Source: RGIG1995 sp045652425 (lineage in GTDB: Bacteria; Bacillota; Clostridia; Oscillospirales; CAG-272). Taken from it: 64,000 nt of DNA. Positions 26,168 through 34,465 of the stretch are shown one piece after another. Each line of letters starts with the position of its first letter. The first letter of the stretch is position 1. The notes beneath the pieces were generated by a model. The model was not told where the DNA came from. It was given only the letters and a program-made list of their open reading frames with translations, and made no database searches. The DNA is taken from NCBI GenBank assembly GCA_045652425.1, contig JAZRUG010000026.1, positions 69,269-133,268 of the forward strand, given 5' to 3'. The position numbers and the translations under genes were made by a program.

Positions 26168-26821
26168 TTAATATTTAAGTTCAAAATTAGTACCCGAGAT
26201 ACCCTTTTGTACTCCGCGTGCAATAAGCGCACCGTTATCGTTGTGGGATACTATCCACTTATTCTTTCTGAAAAGAAAAGGAGTATTTACCGTCTTTTCC
26301 AAATTGGTATTCGTTTCTGTCGGCAAACCTACGACACAGCCAAAGCCGTCCTTACTAACCTCGCAAGGACAGAAATGAAGAGAAGTTGCATACACTTCAA
26401 TTACCGTACCTGCAGGTACTAAAAATGCTTTAAATGCAGAAGAATCAATCTTTCCGTCTTCCATTTCATAAGTATGCGCAAGAAACAAAACCAAATCGGT
26501 AATCGCAATATTTACTTCACTTGAAGTATGCCATTCAGCCGCATTCAGAAAATTTGAATGTCCCCAGCAGTAACCAATCTGCGTAGGAAGAGTGCCGTAA
26601 AGTTTATCTTCAATCTCATGCTTTATTTCAAGCGCTTCAAATTTGGGTTCGCTCGCTACGTACATAGAACCCTCTGCAGGAAGTTCTATAGTCTTTGCAA
26701 CCTTAATTATTTCGCCGGCATCTATATCTTTTACAATTCTTCCGTAAGAAGTAAATTCTTTATCTGTTACAGAATAAATTTTATAGTCGTTTTTGTTATT
26801 TAAAATATTAAGCATTTTCAT
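26168..26821 (-). CDS. DUF4867 family protein
   Basis: A 217-residue protein recognised as DUF4867 by IYSVTDKEFTSYGRIV near the start, EALEIKHEIEDKLYGTLPTQIGYC, AEWHTSSEVNIAITDLVLFLAHTYEM, and FLVPAGTVIEVYATSLHFCPC. The fold is probably cupin-like. Function is unknown; relatives lie in Firmicute carbohydrate operons, so it may be a sugar isomerase or lactonase-like enzyme. Here it is between the IolB-like and FGGY kinase genes. Confidence 0.8.
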   Translation of the reverse strand: MKMLNILNNKNDYKIYSVTDKEFTSYGRIVKDIDAGEIIKVAKTIELPAEGSMYVASEPKFEALEIKHEIEDKLYGTLPTQIGYCWGHSNFLNAAEWHTSSEVNIAITDLVLFLAHTYEMEDGKIDSSAFKAFLVPAGTVIEVYATSLHFCPCEVSKDGFGCVVGLPTETNTNLEKTVNTPFLFRKNKWIVSHNDNGALIARGVQKGISGTNFELKY

Positions 26822-26891
26822 ACCTCTGATTTCTCAAAATACAAAGACGGAGATATACGTAAAAAATACGCATATCTCTATCTTTTAAAAA

Positions 26892-27686
26892 TTATCTGTT
26901 TGCAATCCAATCGTGTTCGGGATCGTTGCTTCTGTTGAAGCCCTGATAATCCCCTGCCATAAGCCAGAGGAAATATGTCTTATATCCGGGTGTCGAAACT
27001 GTCGAATGATAACCGTATGGGAATTCAACAAGTTCATCGTTCTTTACTCTGTAAGCCTCGTCTATACTGCCGTCTGAGGTGTAGAGACACTGAACACCAA
27101 ATCCCTGCTTAGGCTCAAAGAGGAAGTAATAAATTTCTTCAGCTATGCACTCTGTAGGCATATTGTCTTCGTCGTGCTTGTGAGGGGGGAAGCCTGCCCA
27201 GTTACCCTCGGTAGGATATGCTTCACCGATTGTAAGAATCTTCGCATTGGAATTTCCGTCAATAATAAAGCTGGTTTCTCTCTGGAAAGGAACATCGCCG
27301 AGAAGCTTCAATACAACGTGGTCTTCTCTAAGTACCTGAGGCTCTGTCTTTTCAGCAACAGGGGTAGCGCATACGGCAATCTTTATCTTGTCTATAGCTT
27401 CGATAACACATTCCTGTTCACGAGGCATATAGAAGCTTTCTGCCTTGCGGTTTTCAAAAACAGTCATTCTGTTTCCGATGTTTTCCCACTTTTCGCCGTT
27501 AACTTCAACGTTAACGTGTCCTTCCAACATAATAAAAGCAGTTTCTTTATCTTCTGTATTATATGTAAGTCTTTCGCCTGCATCAAGCTCGATTATACCG
27601 AATTCAAGCTTCTTGAGTGAACATTCACCAATCTTGCAAAGAGGGGTATATCCCTTTGCAGGTACGTATGTCTTCTTAAAGTTCAT
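26892..27686 (-). CDS. 5-deoxy-glucuronate isomerase (IolB)-like protein
   Basis: A 264-residue bicupin resembling IolB/KduI: N-terminal cupin with ELDAGERLTYNTEDKETAFIMLEGHVNVEV and C-terminal cupin with GFPPHKHD, then EEIYYFLFEPKQGFGVQCLY, supplying His and Glu metal ligands. IolB isomerises 5-deoxy-D-glucuronate in inositol breakdown. No inositol dehydrogenase, IolE or IolD lies nearby, so it may act on another uronate or deoxy sugar. Its start overlaps the end of the PfkB gene by 11 bases. Confidence 0.83.
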   Translation of the reverse strand: MNFKKTYVPAKGYTPLCKIGECSLKKLEFGIIELDAGERLTYNTEDKETAFIMLEGHVNVEVNGEKWENIGNRMTVFENRKAESFYMPREQECVIEAIDKIKIAVCATPVAEKTEPQVLREDHVVLKLLGDVPFQRETSFIIDGNSNAKILTIGEAYPTEGNWAGFPPHKHDEDNMPTECIAEEIYYFLFEPKQGFGVQCLYTSDGSIDEAYRVKNDELVEFPYGYHSTVSTPGYKTYFLWLMAGDYQGFNRSNDPEHDWIANR

Positions 27687-28587
27687 AACCGTTCTCCTTT
27701 AAATATTTCTTTACAGTATCAAAATTAGGAACGCTTTCTCTCGCACCTATTCCCGTACACTTAAGTCCGGATACTGCACTTGAAAAATGACAGCATTTTT
27801 CATAGTCGTAACCTTGTGTTACAGCAAATGCAAAAGCTCCGTGGAACACGTCGCCCGCACCGTTTGAGTCTACAACCTCTGCGGGATATATGGGATAAGA
27901 AATAATCTTTTCGCCGTCGTACATTACACCGCCGTCTTTACCGCAGGTAATAACAACGATTTCAGGATTATACTTTTCGTACAATACCTTTGCCGCTTCT
28001 TCAGCTGTTTCACAGCCCGTAGCACCCAAAGAATATTCCTTTGAAGGTATAAGAATATCAACGTACGGTAAAAGTCTTTCGTATCCGGGATAAAGACCTC
28101 CCGCATCATAAAGCACCTTTACGCCGTTTTCACGGGCAATTTTCGCGCCCTCAATAGCCGCTTCAAGCTCGTTTCCGTCTACCATAAGAAGCTTTGCATT
28201 CTTTATAGCTTCCTTTTGTTTGTCGTTAAGTTTCAAAGCGGGAAGGTTTCCTCTGTCAAAAACACAGGTACGGCTTGTTGTTTCTGCGCTAAGCCATATT
28301 ACCGAAGTAAATGAACGGTAACCGCTTTCGGTAGTTACAAGCTCGTTTGTCATACCATATTTCTCAAAGTCGCCTTTCAAGAACGCACCGCCGTTATCAT
28401 CGGATAAAACGCCGATATATCCGCATTTCTGTCCAAGCTTCGATGCCGCTACAAGTCCTGTCGCAACGGGACCGCCGCCTGCAAGTCTTGTGCCGTCAGC
28501 TTTAAGTTTCGTATCTTCTACGGGGTAGCGGGGGACACTCACAAGAGTGTCCATTACACATGCCCCGATACCTACTATATTAATCAT
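27676..28587 (-). CDS. PfkB family sugar kinase
   Basis: A 303-residue ribokinase-like kinase: N-terminal LAGGGPVATGLVAASKLG, and near the C-terminus VDSNGAGDVFHGAFAFA with the catalytic Asp in the GAGD motif. The substrate is not evident. Next to a class II aldolase and IolB-like gene it could act as a 5-dehydro-2-deoxygluconokinase (IolC) analogue or a tagatose/fructose phosphate kinase. Confidence 0.9.
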   Translation of the reverse strand: MINIVGIGACVMDTLVSVPRYPVEDTKLKADGTRLAGGGPVATGLVAASKLGQKCGYIGVLSDDNGGAFLKGDFEKYGMTNELVTTESGYRSFTSVIWLSAETTSRTCVFDRGNLPALKLNDKQKEAIKNAKLLMVDGNELEAAIEGAKIARENGVKVLYDAGGLYPGYERLLPYVDILIPSKEYSLGATGCETAEEAAKVLYEKYNPEIVVITCGKDGGVMYDGEKIISYPIYPAEVVDSNGAGDVFHGAFAFAVTQGYDYEKCCHFSSAVSGLKCTGIGARESVPNFDTVKKYLKENGYEL

Positions 28588-28590
28588 ATC

Positions 28591-29433
28591 TTATTCAGCC
28601 TTTCCGTCTGCGCCGCAAAGCTCAATCTTTTCAAGCGCGAGCTTCTTTACGCTTTCTATAGGCTTCTTCATAAAAATGTCAATCGCAAGACTTCTTTCGG
28701 GATCTGCAAGAGTTTCATGCAAACCGTCTGCAAATGCGCAGCATACGTCAGTACCTATGTTCATCTTACGAACACCTGCCGCAATTGCCGCCTTAACCTG
28801 ATCTGCAGGAATACCCGAACCGCCGTGAAGAACAAGGGGAATACCGCCTGTAGCTTCTCTTATAGCCTTAACTCTCTCAATATCGAGCTTGGGAGGCTTC
28901 TTGTAGTGGCCGTGTGCGTTTCCTATAAGAACTGCAAGACAGCATACGCCGGTCTGCTTAACAAATTCAGCAGCTTCTTCGGGAGAGGTAAATTCGTCCA
29001 TAACATCGTCTTTCGCAAAGCCTACGTGACCGATTTCACCCTCAACGCCTACGTCAATGGTAGCGCACATATCAACGATATGCTTTGTAACCTTTACGTT
29101 TTCCTCAAAAGGAAGAACGGAAGCATCTATCATAATACCCGTTGCACCCCAACGGAGAGCTTTTTGAACCTCAACCTCGGAAGGGCTGTGGTCGAGGTGG
29201 ATACATACGGGAACTGTAGCCTTTCTTGCAACCGCTACCATAGAGGGAAGAAGGGGATAACCAACCTGCTCGTTGATAAGACGGGGGTATATCTGAATAA
29301 TAACGGGAGCCTTTGCTTCTTCTGCAGCGTTTATAACACCTAAAATAGACTCTACGTTATATACGTTAAATGCAGGAACACAGAAATTTCCCTTTTCTGC
29401 CATTGCAATTATTTCTTTAAGATTAACTAACAT
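28591..29433 (-). CDS. Class II aldolase (FbaA/GatY/IolJ type)
   Basis: A 280-residue zinc-dependent aldolase: FCVPAFNVYNVESILGVI at the start, the catalytic Asp81 and Zn-ligand His82 in HLDHSPS, then GVEGEIGHVG, LIGNAHGHYK and VLHGGSGIPADQ which supply further metal and phosphate ligands. It would cleave a phosphorylated ketose to dihydroxyacetone phosphate plus an aldehyde. The exact substrate (fructose or tagatose bisphosphate, ketopentose 1-phosphate, or DKG phosphate) is open. The aldehyde may feed a 2-hydroxy acid to the oxidase encoded next. Confidence 0.92.
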   Translation of the reverse strand: MLVNLKEIIAMAEKGNFCVPAFNVYNVESILGVINAAEEAKAPVIIQIYPRLINEQVGYPLLPSMVAVARKATVPVCIHLDHSPSEVEVQKALRWGATGIMIDASVLPFEENVKVTKHIVDMCATIDVGVEGEIGHVGFAKDDVMDEFTSPEEAAEFVKQTGVCCLAVLIGNAHGHYKKPPKLDIERVKAIREATGGIPLVLHGGSGIPADQVKAAIAAGVRKMNIGTDVCCAFADGLHETLADPERSLAIDIFMKKPIESVKKLALEKIELCGADGKAE

Positions 29434-29451
29434 TGTTAAGTCCTCTCTTTC

Positions 29452-30537
29452 TTATGCAAGTATAAGGTCTTCAATCGAAAGAATTTCAACTTCGTTCTGC
29501 TCTACGTTCTTGAGTGAAACATATTCGGAAACACATGCTGTAACGATAGTATTCTGACCGATAGACGTTACGTTGTAAAGACGGCGTTCAGCAACCTTCT
29601 TCATAACATCAGGGATATACTGTCCCATAAGAATGTTACCTGCCCATACGGTTTCGCCACGGTTAAGGAGCATTTCCGTAAGGTCTGCATAAGACATAAT
29701 AACTCTTCTTGCTTCTTCTGTTTCTTCAAGGTCACGTGACAACTGGAAGGGATCCTGGAATACAACAGTCTTGCCCTTGTTTTCAGCTGTAAGCTTACCT
29801 GCAGTAAGAAGTGCATCAAGATATGCTGTATATGTAGAAACCTTTGCAGTAACTTCAACACCGTTTTCATTATAAATACGCTTAATAACTACTGCATCTG
29901 CGGGATCATATACAACAACTGTTTCATATTCGTTGTATACCTTTGCAGCTTCTGCCATCTGAACTTTTGCTTCATTTGCAGCGCCGATAAGGAAGTCGAG
30001 CTGTGCGCCGGTTGCCTTTTCGTCGAGTGCAACTGTAAATTCAACGTTAGCCTTTTCAAGAACCTTGATAGCCTTTACTGCCTGGCAAGGAGCAATATAT
30101 CTTGCATCTGCGCCGAGAACGAGAAGTGTGTTTGTCTTTGCAGAATGTTCTTTTATCTTTGCCGTAAGCTCTTCGCTTATTTCTGTCTTGCCGTATGCGT
30201 TACCTGTTTCGAGGCAATTCATAACGAGCTTCTGGATATATTCGGGAAGTTCGCCCTCAAGAGCAGCCTGAAGTCTTACTTCCTTTGTGAACATAACGGG
30301 GTCCCAACCTGTTGTACAGTCATGATGACAAGCACCGCATGTAGCACATTCATAAACGTTATCAATACATTCAGAAAGTTTAATAGCTTCTCTGTTAACA
30401 AGAGAAAGACCGAGAGCTCTTGCTCTTGCAGTATTTCTTTCAAGACCTGTAGCATTGCCGATAGGGCAGATGTGATGGCACATCCAGCAGAAACGGCAAG
30501 AATCTATATGCTGTTTACTTTTTTCAGATAAAATCAT
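29452..30537 (-). CDS. GlpC/HdrD-like Fe-S oxidoreductase with degenerate C-terminal CCG domain
   Basis: A 361-residue protein. Residues 14-24 (CxxCxxCxxxC) and 64-74 (CxxCxxCxxxC) give two 4Fe-4S clusters of ferredoxin type. The C-terminal half corresponds to the CCG-type domain of GlpC and heterodisulfide reductase subunits, but the expected Cys are absent: the usual DPCHL appears as DPFQL (with SRDLEETEEARR), and the usual CCG appears as WAGN. So it may transfer electrons yet lack the third cluster. It lies between the FAD oxidase and the aldolase genes and likely forms a complex with the oxidase and the single-chain ETF. Confidence 0.88.
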   Translation of the reverse strand: MILSEKSKQHIDSCRFCWMCHHICPIGNATGLERNTARARALGLSLVNREAIKLSECIDNVYECATCGACHHDCTTGWDPVMFTKEVRLQAALEGELPEYIQKLVMNCLETGNAYGKTEISEELTAKIKEHSAKTNTLLVLGADARYIAPCQAVKAIKVLEKANVEFTVALDEKATGAQLDFLIGAANEAKVQMAEAAKVYNEYETVVVYDPADAVVIKRIYNENGVEVTAKVSTYTAYLDALLTAGKLTAENKGKTVVFQDPFQLSRDLEETEEARRVIMSYADLTEMLLNRGETVWAGNILMGQYIPDVMKKVAERRLYNVTSIGQNTIVTACVSEYVSLKNVEQNEVEILSIEDLILA

Positions 30538-30568
30538 TATTATTTCCTCCTATTCAATCACCGACAAA

Positions 30569-31999
30569 TTAGAGACCTAACTTGAAGGGGTTCATAATAC
30601 CGTTGGGGTCAAGGCTCTTCTTCAAACCTTCGAATACCTGCATAGCAGGTCCGTACTGTTCTTTCATAAGTCTGCCGAGCTTGATACCTACGCCGTGGTG
30701 GTCATTTACAACACCGCCGTGTGCAAGTGCAGTTCTTACACCGCAAGTCCAGATAGCCTGGTGAAGTCTGAGTGCTTCAACGGGATCCTTCGGAACGTCT
30801 TTGCCGTCTACGATAAATCTGTCGTAAATCATTGAGCCCCATTCGTACCAGTGAGAGAAGTGAGCGATAAACTTCGCCTGAGGGAAGTTAGTTTCAATAG
30901 CTTCTTTCATTGCCCAGTAGATTTCTTCAATCTTGCCGTAAGGAGCAATAGTATCCATTGTACCGAACATCTGAGGAATATCCATCATGTGACCGGGATA
31001 GAAGAAAGTAATCTTTTCCTTCCACCATTTTTCACCGTATTCGGAACCAAGGTCTTCAGCGCCATATTTTGCAAATGTTTCAAGAAGAATCTTTTCTTCA
31101 ACTTCAACCATTTCCTTAACGCCTTCGTAAGCGATGTTCATAAATGCGCCTTTTCTTTCAACGCCGACGATCTTCTTAATGAGAGAAGCAGTTTCAGCTT
31201 CATCATAAAGACGCATAACGGAAGGCTTAAACTTCTGGAGAAGTTCCTTGGAAGCCTGGAAAGCACCGTGCATATCCTGGAACAAGAAGCCACGGAAACG
31301 TCTTTCTTCGGGCTGATCGTAAATACGGATCTGAGCCTTTGTGATAATACCGAGTGTACCTTCGGAACCGATGAATATCTGGTTAAGGTCAGGACCTGCA
31401 GCATGCTTGGGAGCGCTTGAGGTATTGATAATATCACCGTTGGGAAGTACAACTTCCATCTGAAGTACCATATCGTCTATCTTACCATACTTGGTAGAGC
31501 ATACACCGATACCTCTGTGAGCAAGGAAGCCGCCTACTGTAGAGCAAGTAAGTGATGAAGGATAGTGCATTGTAGCCTTTCCAACTTCGTTTGCAGCCCA
31601 TTCAATATGCTTATAAATAGCACCAGTACCACATTCTATGTACATAGCTTCTGTGTTAACTTCATAAATCTTGTTCATTCTCTTTGTATCAAGCAAAATA
31701 CCGCCGCATACGGGAATAGCACCGCCCTGCGTACCGCCGCCGGCACCCCAAGGTGTAACGGGAAGCTTGTAGTAGTTTGCAATCTTCATAACCTTAGATG
31801 TTTCTTCTGCATCTTTAGGTGCTACGATAAAGTCTGCCTCGGGCATTCTTTCGCCTCTGTCTGCCCACATTCTGGACAACCAGTAATAGTCAACGCTGTG
31901 TGTAAGTTTGTCAATTTCTCTGATAGAGCAATTATCGCGTCCTACCGCATCTTCAAGCTCGGTGAGGATCATTGCATCCAAAAACTTGTTTCTCTGCAT
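30569..31999 (-). CDS. FAD-binding oxidase, GlcD/LctD/AGPS-like (VAO family)
   Basis: A 476-residue flavoprotein. The PCMH-type FAD domain shows VTPWGAGGGTQGG and STVGGFLAHRGIG (residues ~80-170), with GSEGTLGIITKA; near the C-terminus VVNDHHGVG (430-438) matches the HHGVG motif of alkyl-DHAP synthase-like and related 2-hydroxy-acid dehydrogenases, followed by a SLDPNGIMNPFKLG tail. It probably oxidises an alpha-hydroxy acid (lactate or glycolate) or a sugar-derived acid with FAD, passing electrons to the Fe-S protein and the single-chain ETF. Substrate unproven. Confidence 0.88.
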   Translation of the reverse strand: MQRNKFLDAMILTELEDAVGRDNCSIREIDKLTHSVDYYWLSRMWADRGERMPEADFIVAPKDAEETSKVMKIANYYKLPVTPWGAGGGTQGGAIPVCGGILLDTKRMNKIYEVNTEAMYIECGTGAIYKHIEWAANEVGKATMHYPSSLTCSTVGGFLAHRGIGVCSTKYGKIDDMVLQMEVVLPNGDIINTSSAPKHAAGPDLNQIFIGSEGTLGIITKAQIRIYDQPEERRFRGFLFQDMHGAFQASKELLQKFKPSVMRLYDEAETASLIKKIVGVERKGAFMNIAYEGVKEMVEVEEKILLETFAKYGAEDLGSEYGEKWWKEKITFFYPGHMMDIPQMFGTMDTIAPYGKIEEIYWAMKEAIETNFPQAKFIAHFSHWYEWGSMIYDRFIVDGKDVPKDPVEALRLHQAIWTCGVRTALAHGGVVNDHHGVGIKLGRLMKEQYGPAMQVFEGLKKSLDPNGIMNPFKLGL

Positions 32000-32026
32000 A
32001 ATTCTTTTCTCCTATTTTATATGTAA

Positions 32027-33436
32027 TTATTTATTTTTTATCGTTTTATCAACAACAAGGTTGGGAACAAATTTACAGAAGGTTTCAATTTCCTTTGTAT
32101 AATCTCCTTCCATTTCAGCAAAGTGGTGAATATAAGGTCCTTCAAGGAGTCTGTCTTCCCAAGCCTGAAGGTCGTCAAATTCGCCCCAAATATAAGTACC
32201 GTGAGTTTCGGGACCTTCCGTAGTATTGATAACACCCGAAAGAATCATATAGTTACCTTCATCCTGGTCAAGTCTTGCAAGTGTGTACTGTCCGTCCTTT
32301 GCTCTGAACCATTCTCTCTGGTTTACGAGACGGGCTGTGCTGTCGGGAGCTTTAACAGAAAGCGGGAACGGACCGCAGTGCCAGAGGAGCTCTGCGTTCT
32401 TGTTTTCGGGGTGACGTACGGTAAATTCACCGAGGAAGGGTTTTGCCTCTCCGAGAGAAGCTGCTCTTAACATAACCATCGTCATTGCAATGTGAACGTC
32501 GCTTTCGCAGCTTATTGTATATCCGAGGTCATTGAGTACACCGTATACAGCACAAGGTGCAAGACCGTCAAACATCTGAGGTGTTGCTGTCCAGCACTCG
32601 GCAGAAATAACGTCGAGCTTGAATTCCTCGAATATTCCTATATAAGTAACTACGAGACAAGCCATTCTCTCAAGATATGCGGGAGTAAGGTCGTCCATTT
32701 GGTAGTTATCTTTAAAGTACTGAATATACTTTGCAATTTCTTCTTTCTTATTCTCCATAGCTTCATAAAAACGGTTCTGGAGTATAGCAAGGTTTACGGG
32801 GATAATGCGAAGTCCGAACTTCGACATAAGCTCACCCTCGTTCCAAATAACCGAATAGAAAGGAGCGGGACGGATACCAACCTGACCGATACGGAGTCCG
32901 TTGAAGTTTTTGAGCATACAAGCAACTCTAACAAGTCTTGTAAAGTTTTCAGCAAATATATCCTCTTCAACTCTGCAAGTGGGAATGTGAGCGAAGGGAA
33001 TATGAAATCTCTGAAGCTGACGTGAAAGACCGAACAAACCGCACTGTGAGTCGGTAGGTCTCATGCCGTCTACGTAATATTCATCATCGAGGGGAGCCCA
33101 GATAAAAATCGGTTTTCCAACCTTTCTTGCAAGGTCAGCTGCAGCTTCTTCGTTACCGAAGTTTGCGTTTATTATCAAAACAGCGTCAACGCCCTCTTCA
33201 ACAAAACGCTTTGCAGCAGCATCTACAGAATCATCATCAAAAATAAGATCATTGCAACCGAGTCCCTTTGTGTCAACAAAAGAAAGTTTGTCACTCGCAA
33301 AGTTCTTTTCGATGTATTCAACGTTTTTCTTTCCTCTTTCCTCAGCAGAAACCCATGTCAAAAAGGTTTTTGCAGGACGGTTAGTGGTGTTTCTCCTCAT
33401 AGGACAAAGTCCAAGTTTTACAGTGTAATTCAGCAT
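32027..33436 (-). CDS. L-fucose/L-arabinose isomerase-fold protein
   Basis: A 469-residue protein of the FucI/AraA-like sugar isomerase superfamily. Metal-site residues resemble the family: VISAECWTATPQ (Glu280) and CESDVHIA (Glu311/Asp313), with a His-rich C-terminal part (ETHGTYIW, YIHHFAEME). It is shorter than E. coli FucI (591 residues). It would interconvert an aldose and a ketose as the entry step of the operon. First gene after the promoter at 33474-33503; the divergent RpiR gene is 155 bases away. Confidence 0.85.
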   Translation of the reverse strand: MLNYTVKLGLCPMRRNTTNRPAKTFLTWVSAEERGKKNVEYIEKNFASDKLSFVDTKGLGCNDLIFDDDSVDAAAKRFVEEGVDAVLIINANFGNEEAAADLARKVGKPIFIWAPLDDEYYVDGMRPTDSQCGLFGLSRQLQRFHIPFAHIPTCRVEEDIFAENFTRLVRVACMLKNFNGLRIGQVGIRPAPFYSVIWNEGELMSKFGLRIIPVNLAILQNRFYEAMENKKEEIAKYIQYFKDNYQMDDLTPAYLERMACLVVTYIGIFEEFKLDVISAECWTATPQMFDGLAPCAVYGVLNDLGYTISCESDVHIAMTMVMLRAASLGEAKPFLGEFTVRHPENKNAELLWHCGPFPLSVKAPDSTARLVNQREWFRAKDGQYTLARLDQDEGNYMILSGVINTTEGPETHGTYIWGEFDDLQAWEDRLLEGPYIHHFAEMEGDYTKEIETFCKFVPNLVVDKTIKNK

Positions 33437-33456
33437 AATATTCCTCCAAAAATAAA

Positions 33457-33473
33457 ATACATTTCCAATGTAT
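33457..33473. promoter_or_regulatory. Palindromic operator candidate for RpiR-type regulator
   Basis: ATACATT-TCC-AATGTAT, a perfect 7-bp inverted repeat over the expected start of the minus-strand transcript, between the two promoters. It is a good site for the divergent regulator to repress the operon, but binding is not shown. Confidence 0.55.
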
Positions 33474-33503
33474 ATTTTACATCTCTTTTTGCATCTATGT
33501 CAA
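33474..33503 (-). promoter_or_regulatory. Promoter of the carbohydrate/ETF operon
   Basis: On the minus strand, TTGACA (33503-33498), 18 bases, TAAAAT (33479-33474). The ten-gene operon from 33436 to 20871 follows, with no other convincing promoter or terminator seen inside. Confidence 0.75.
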
Positions 33504-33531
33504 TAAGTTTTCGGATTTTTTTTTCATTTTC

Positions 33532-33560
33532 TTGACTTTTTTCTCTGTTTTTGATACAAT
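33532..33560 (+). promoter_or_regulatory. Sigma-A promoter of the RpiR-type gene
   Basis: TTGACT (33532-33537), 17 bases, TACAAT (33555-33560). The TTG codon inside it at 33532 is therefore not the gene start; ATG 33592 is. Confidence 0.8.
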
Positions 33561-33591
33561 AATGAAAATTTTTTTCACACAGAGGCGTAAA

Positions 33592-34431
33592 ATGGAATCA
33601 ATATTACATAAAATAAGAAGCAATTACAACGATATGGGCAGAAGCGAAAAAAGAATAGCCGATTACATATTAAAAAATCCGCCAAAAATAATCAGCCTCT
33701 CTATAAGTGAACTTGCCCAAAACTGCGGAAGCGGCGATGCTACCGTAGTACGTTTTTCCCGCCGTCTCGGCTTTTCGGGGTATCAGGATTTCAAGCTTCA
33801 TTTCGCCTCGGAAGTCAATTCCAGCTCGGCTGTAGACAACACTATAGAAAAGACGGACAGCTGTTACGATATTTTCAGAAAAAGAATAAACGATATTTCG
33901 GTATCTCTAAAAAACACCGAATCGGTTATTGACACCGAGCAGCTTGATAAAGCCGCGAAATTTATAATGAACGCTAAACGCATAATTATTTTCGGTCTTG
34001 GAAATTCCGCCGCTATAGCAATGGATGCATCTCACAAATTTTTAAGACTCGGACTTGACGCTCAAGCAGTATGCGATAATCACCTGCAAGCAATCGTCGC
34101 CTCTCACCTTGATGAAGACACCGTTGCAATAGGCATATCGCACTCGGGCAGCTCAAAGGATATAGTTGAAGCCTTACAACTTGCAAAAAACAAAAATGCA
34201 ACAACGATATGTATTACAAACTACGGAAACTCACCTATTCTTTCGGTATCGGACATAAGACTTTTTACTCAATCTGAAGAAACAAAAAGGTCTATCCTCG
34301 CTATGAGTTCGAGAATAGCCCAGCTTACCATTTTTGACGCCATATATACCTATATTGTTATAAACCAAGACAAACAATCCCTCGGAGCTATCTACAACAC
34401 CGAATCGGCACTGCAAGGGAAAAAGTATTAA
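33592..34431 (+). CDS. RpiR/MurR family regulator with SIS domain
   Basis: A 279-residue regulator. ATG 33592 has AGAGG seven bases upstream and follows a promoter. Residues 1-75 are an HTH_6 domain (IRSNYNDMGRSEKRIADYIL, VVRFSRRLGFSGYQDFK). Residues ~120-255 form a SIS sugar-phosphate-binding domain (IIIFGLGNSAAIAMD, AIGISHSGSSKDIVE). It is divergent from the carbohydrate operon and is likely its repressor, sensing a phosphorylated sugar. Confidence 0.9.
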   Translation: MESILHKIRSNYNDMGRSEKRIADYILKNPPKIISLSISELAQNCGSGDATVVRFSRRLGFSGYQDFKLHFASEVNSSSAVDNTIEKTDSCYDIFRKRINDISVSLKNTESVIDTEQLDKAAKFIMNAKRIIIFGLGNSAAIAMDASHKFLRLGLDAQAVCDNHLQAIVASHLDEDTVAIGISHSGSSKDIVEALQLAKNKNATTICITNYGNSPILSVSDIRLFTQSEETKRSILAMSSRIAQLTIFDAIYTYIVINQDKQSLGAIYNTESALQGKKY

Positions 34432-34463
34432 AAAACACACGGATAAATTCCGTGTGTTTTTTG
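34431..34463. terminator. Bidirectional terminator
   Basis: 13-bp stem AAAAACACACGGA / TCCGTGTGTTTTT with a five-base loop between the RpiR gene and the converging dockerin protein gene. Confidence 0.88.
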
Positions 34464-34465
34464 GT

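Noticed and set aside
20871..33436. Sulfoquinovose or classic inositol pathway
   Set aside because: Neither sulfo-sugar-specific enzymes and transporters nor inositol dehydrogenase, IolE or IolD are found; the match is only partial.
33532..33591. Longer N-terminus of the RpiR-type protein from a TTG at 33532
   Set aside because: The TTG lies in the -35 box of a good promoter; ATG 33592 has a proper SD.
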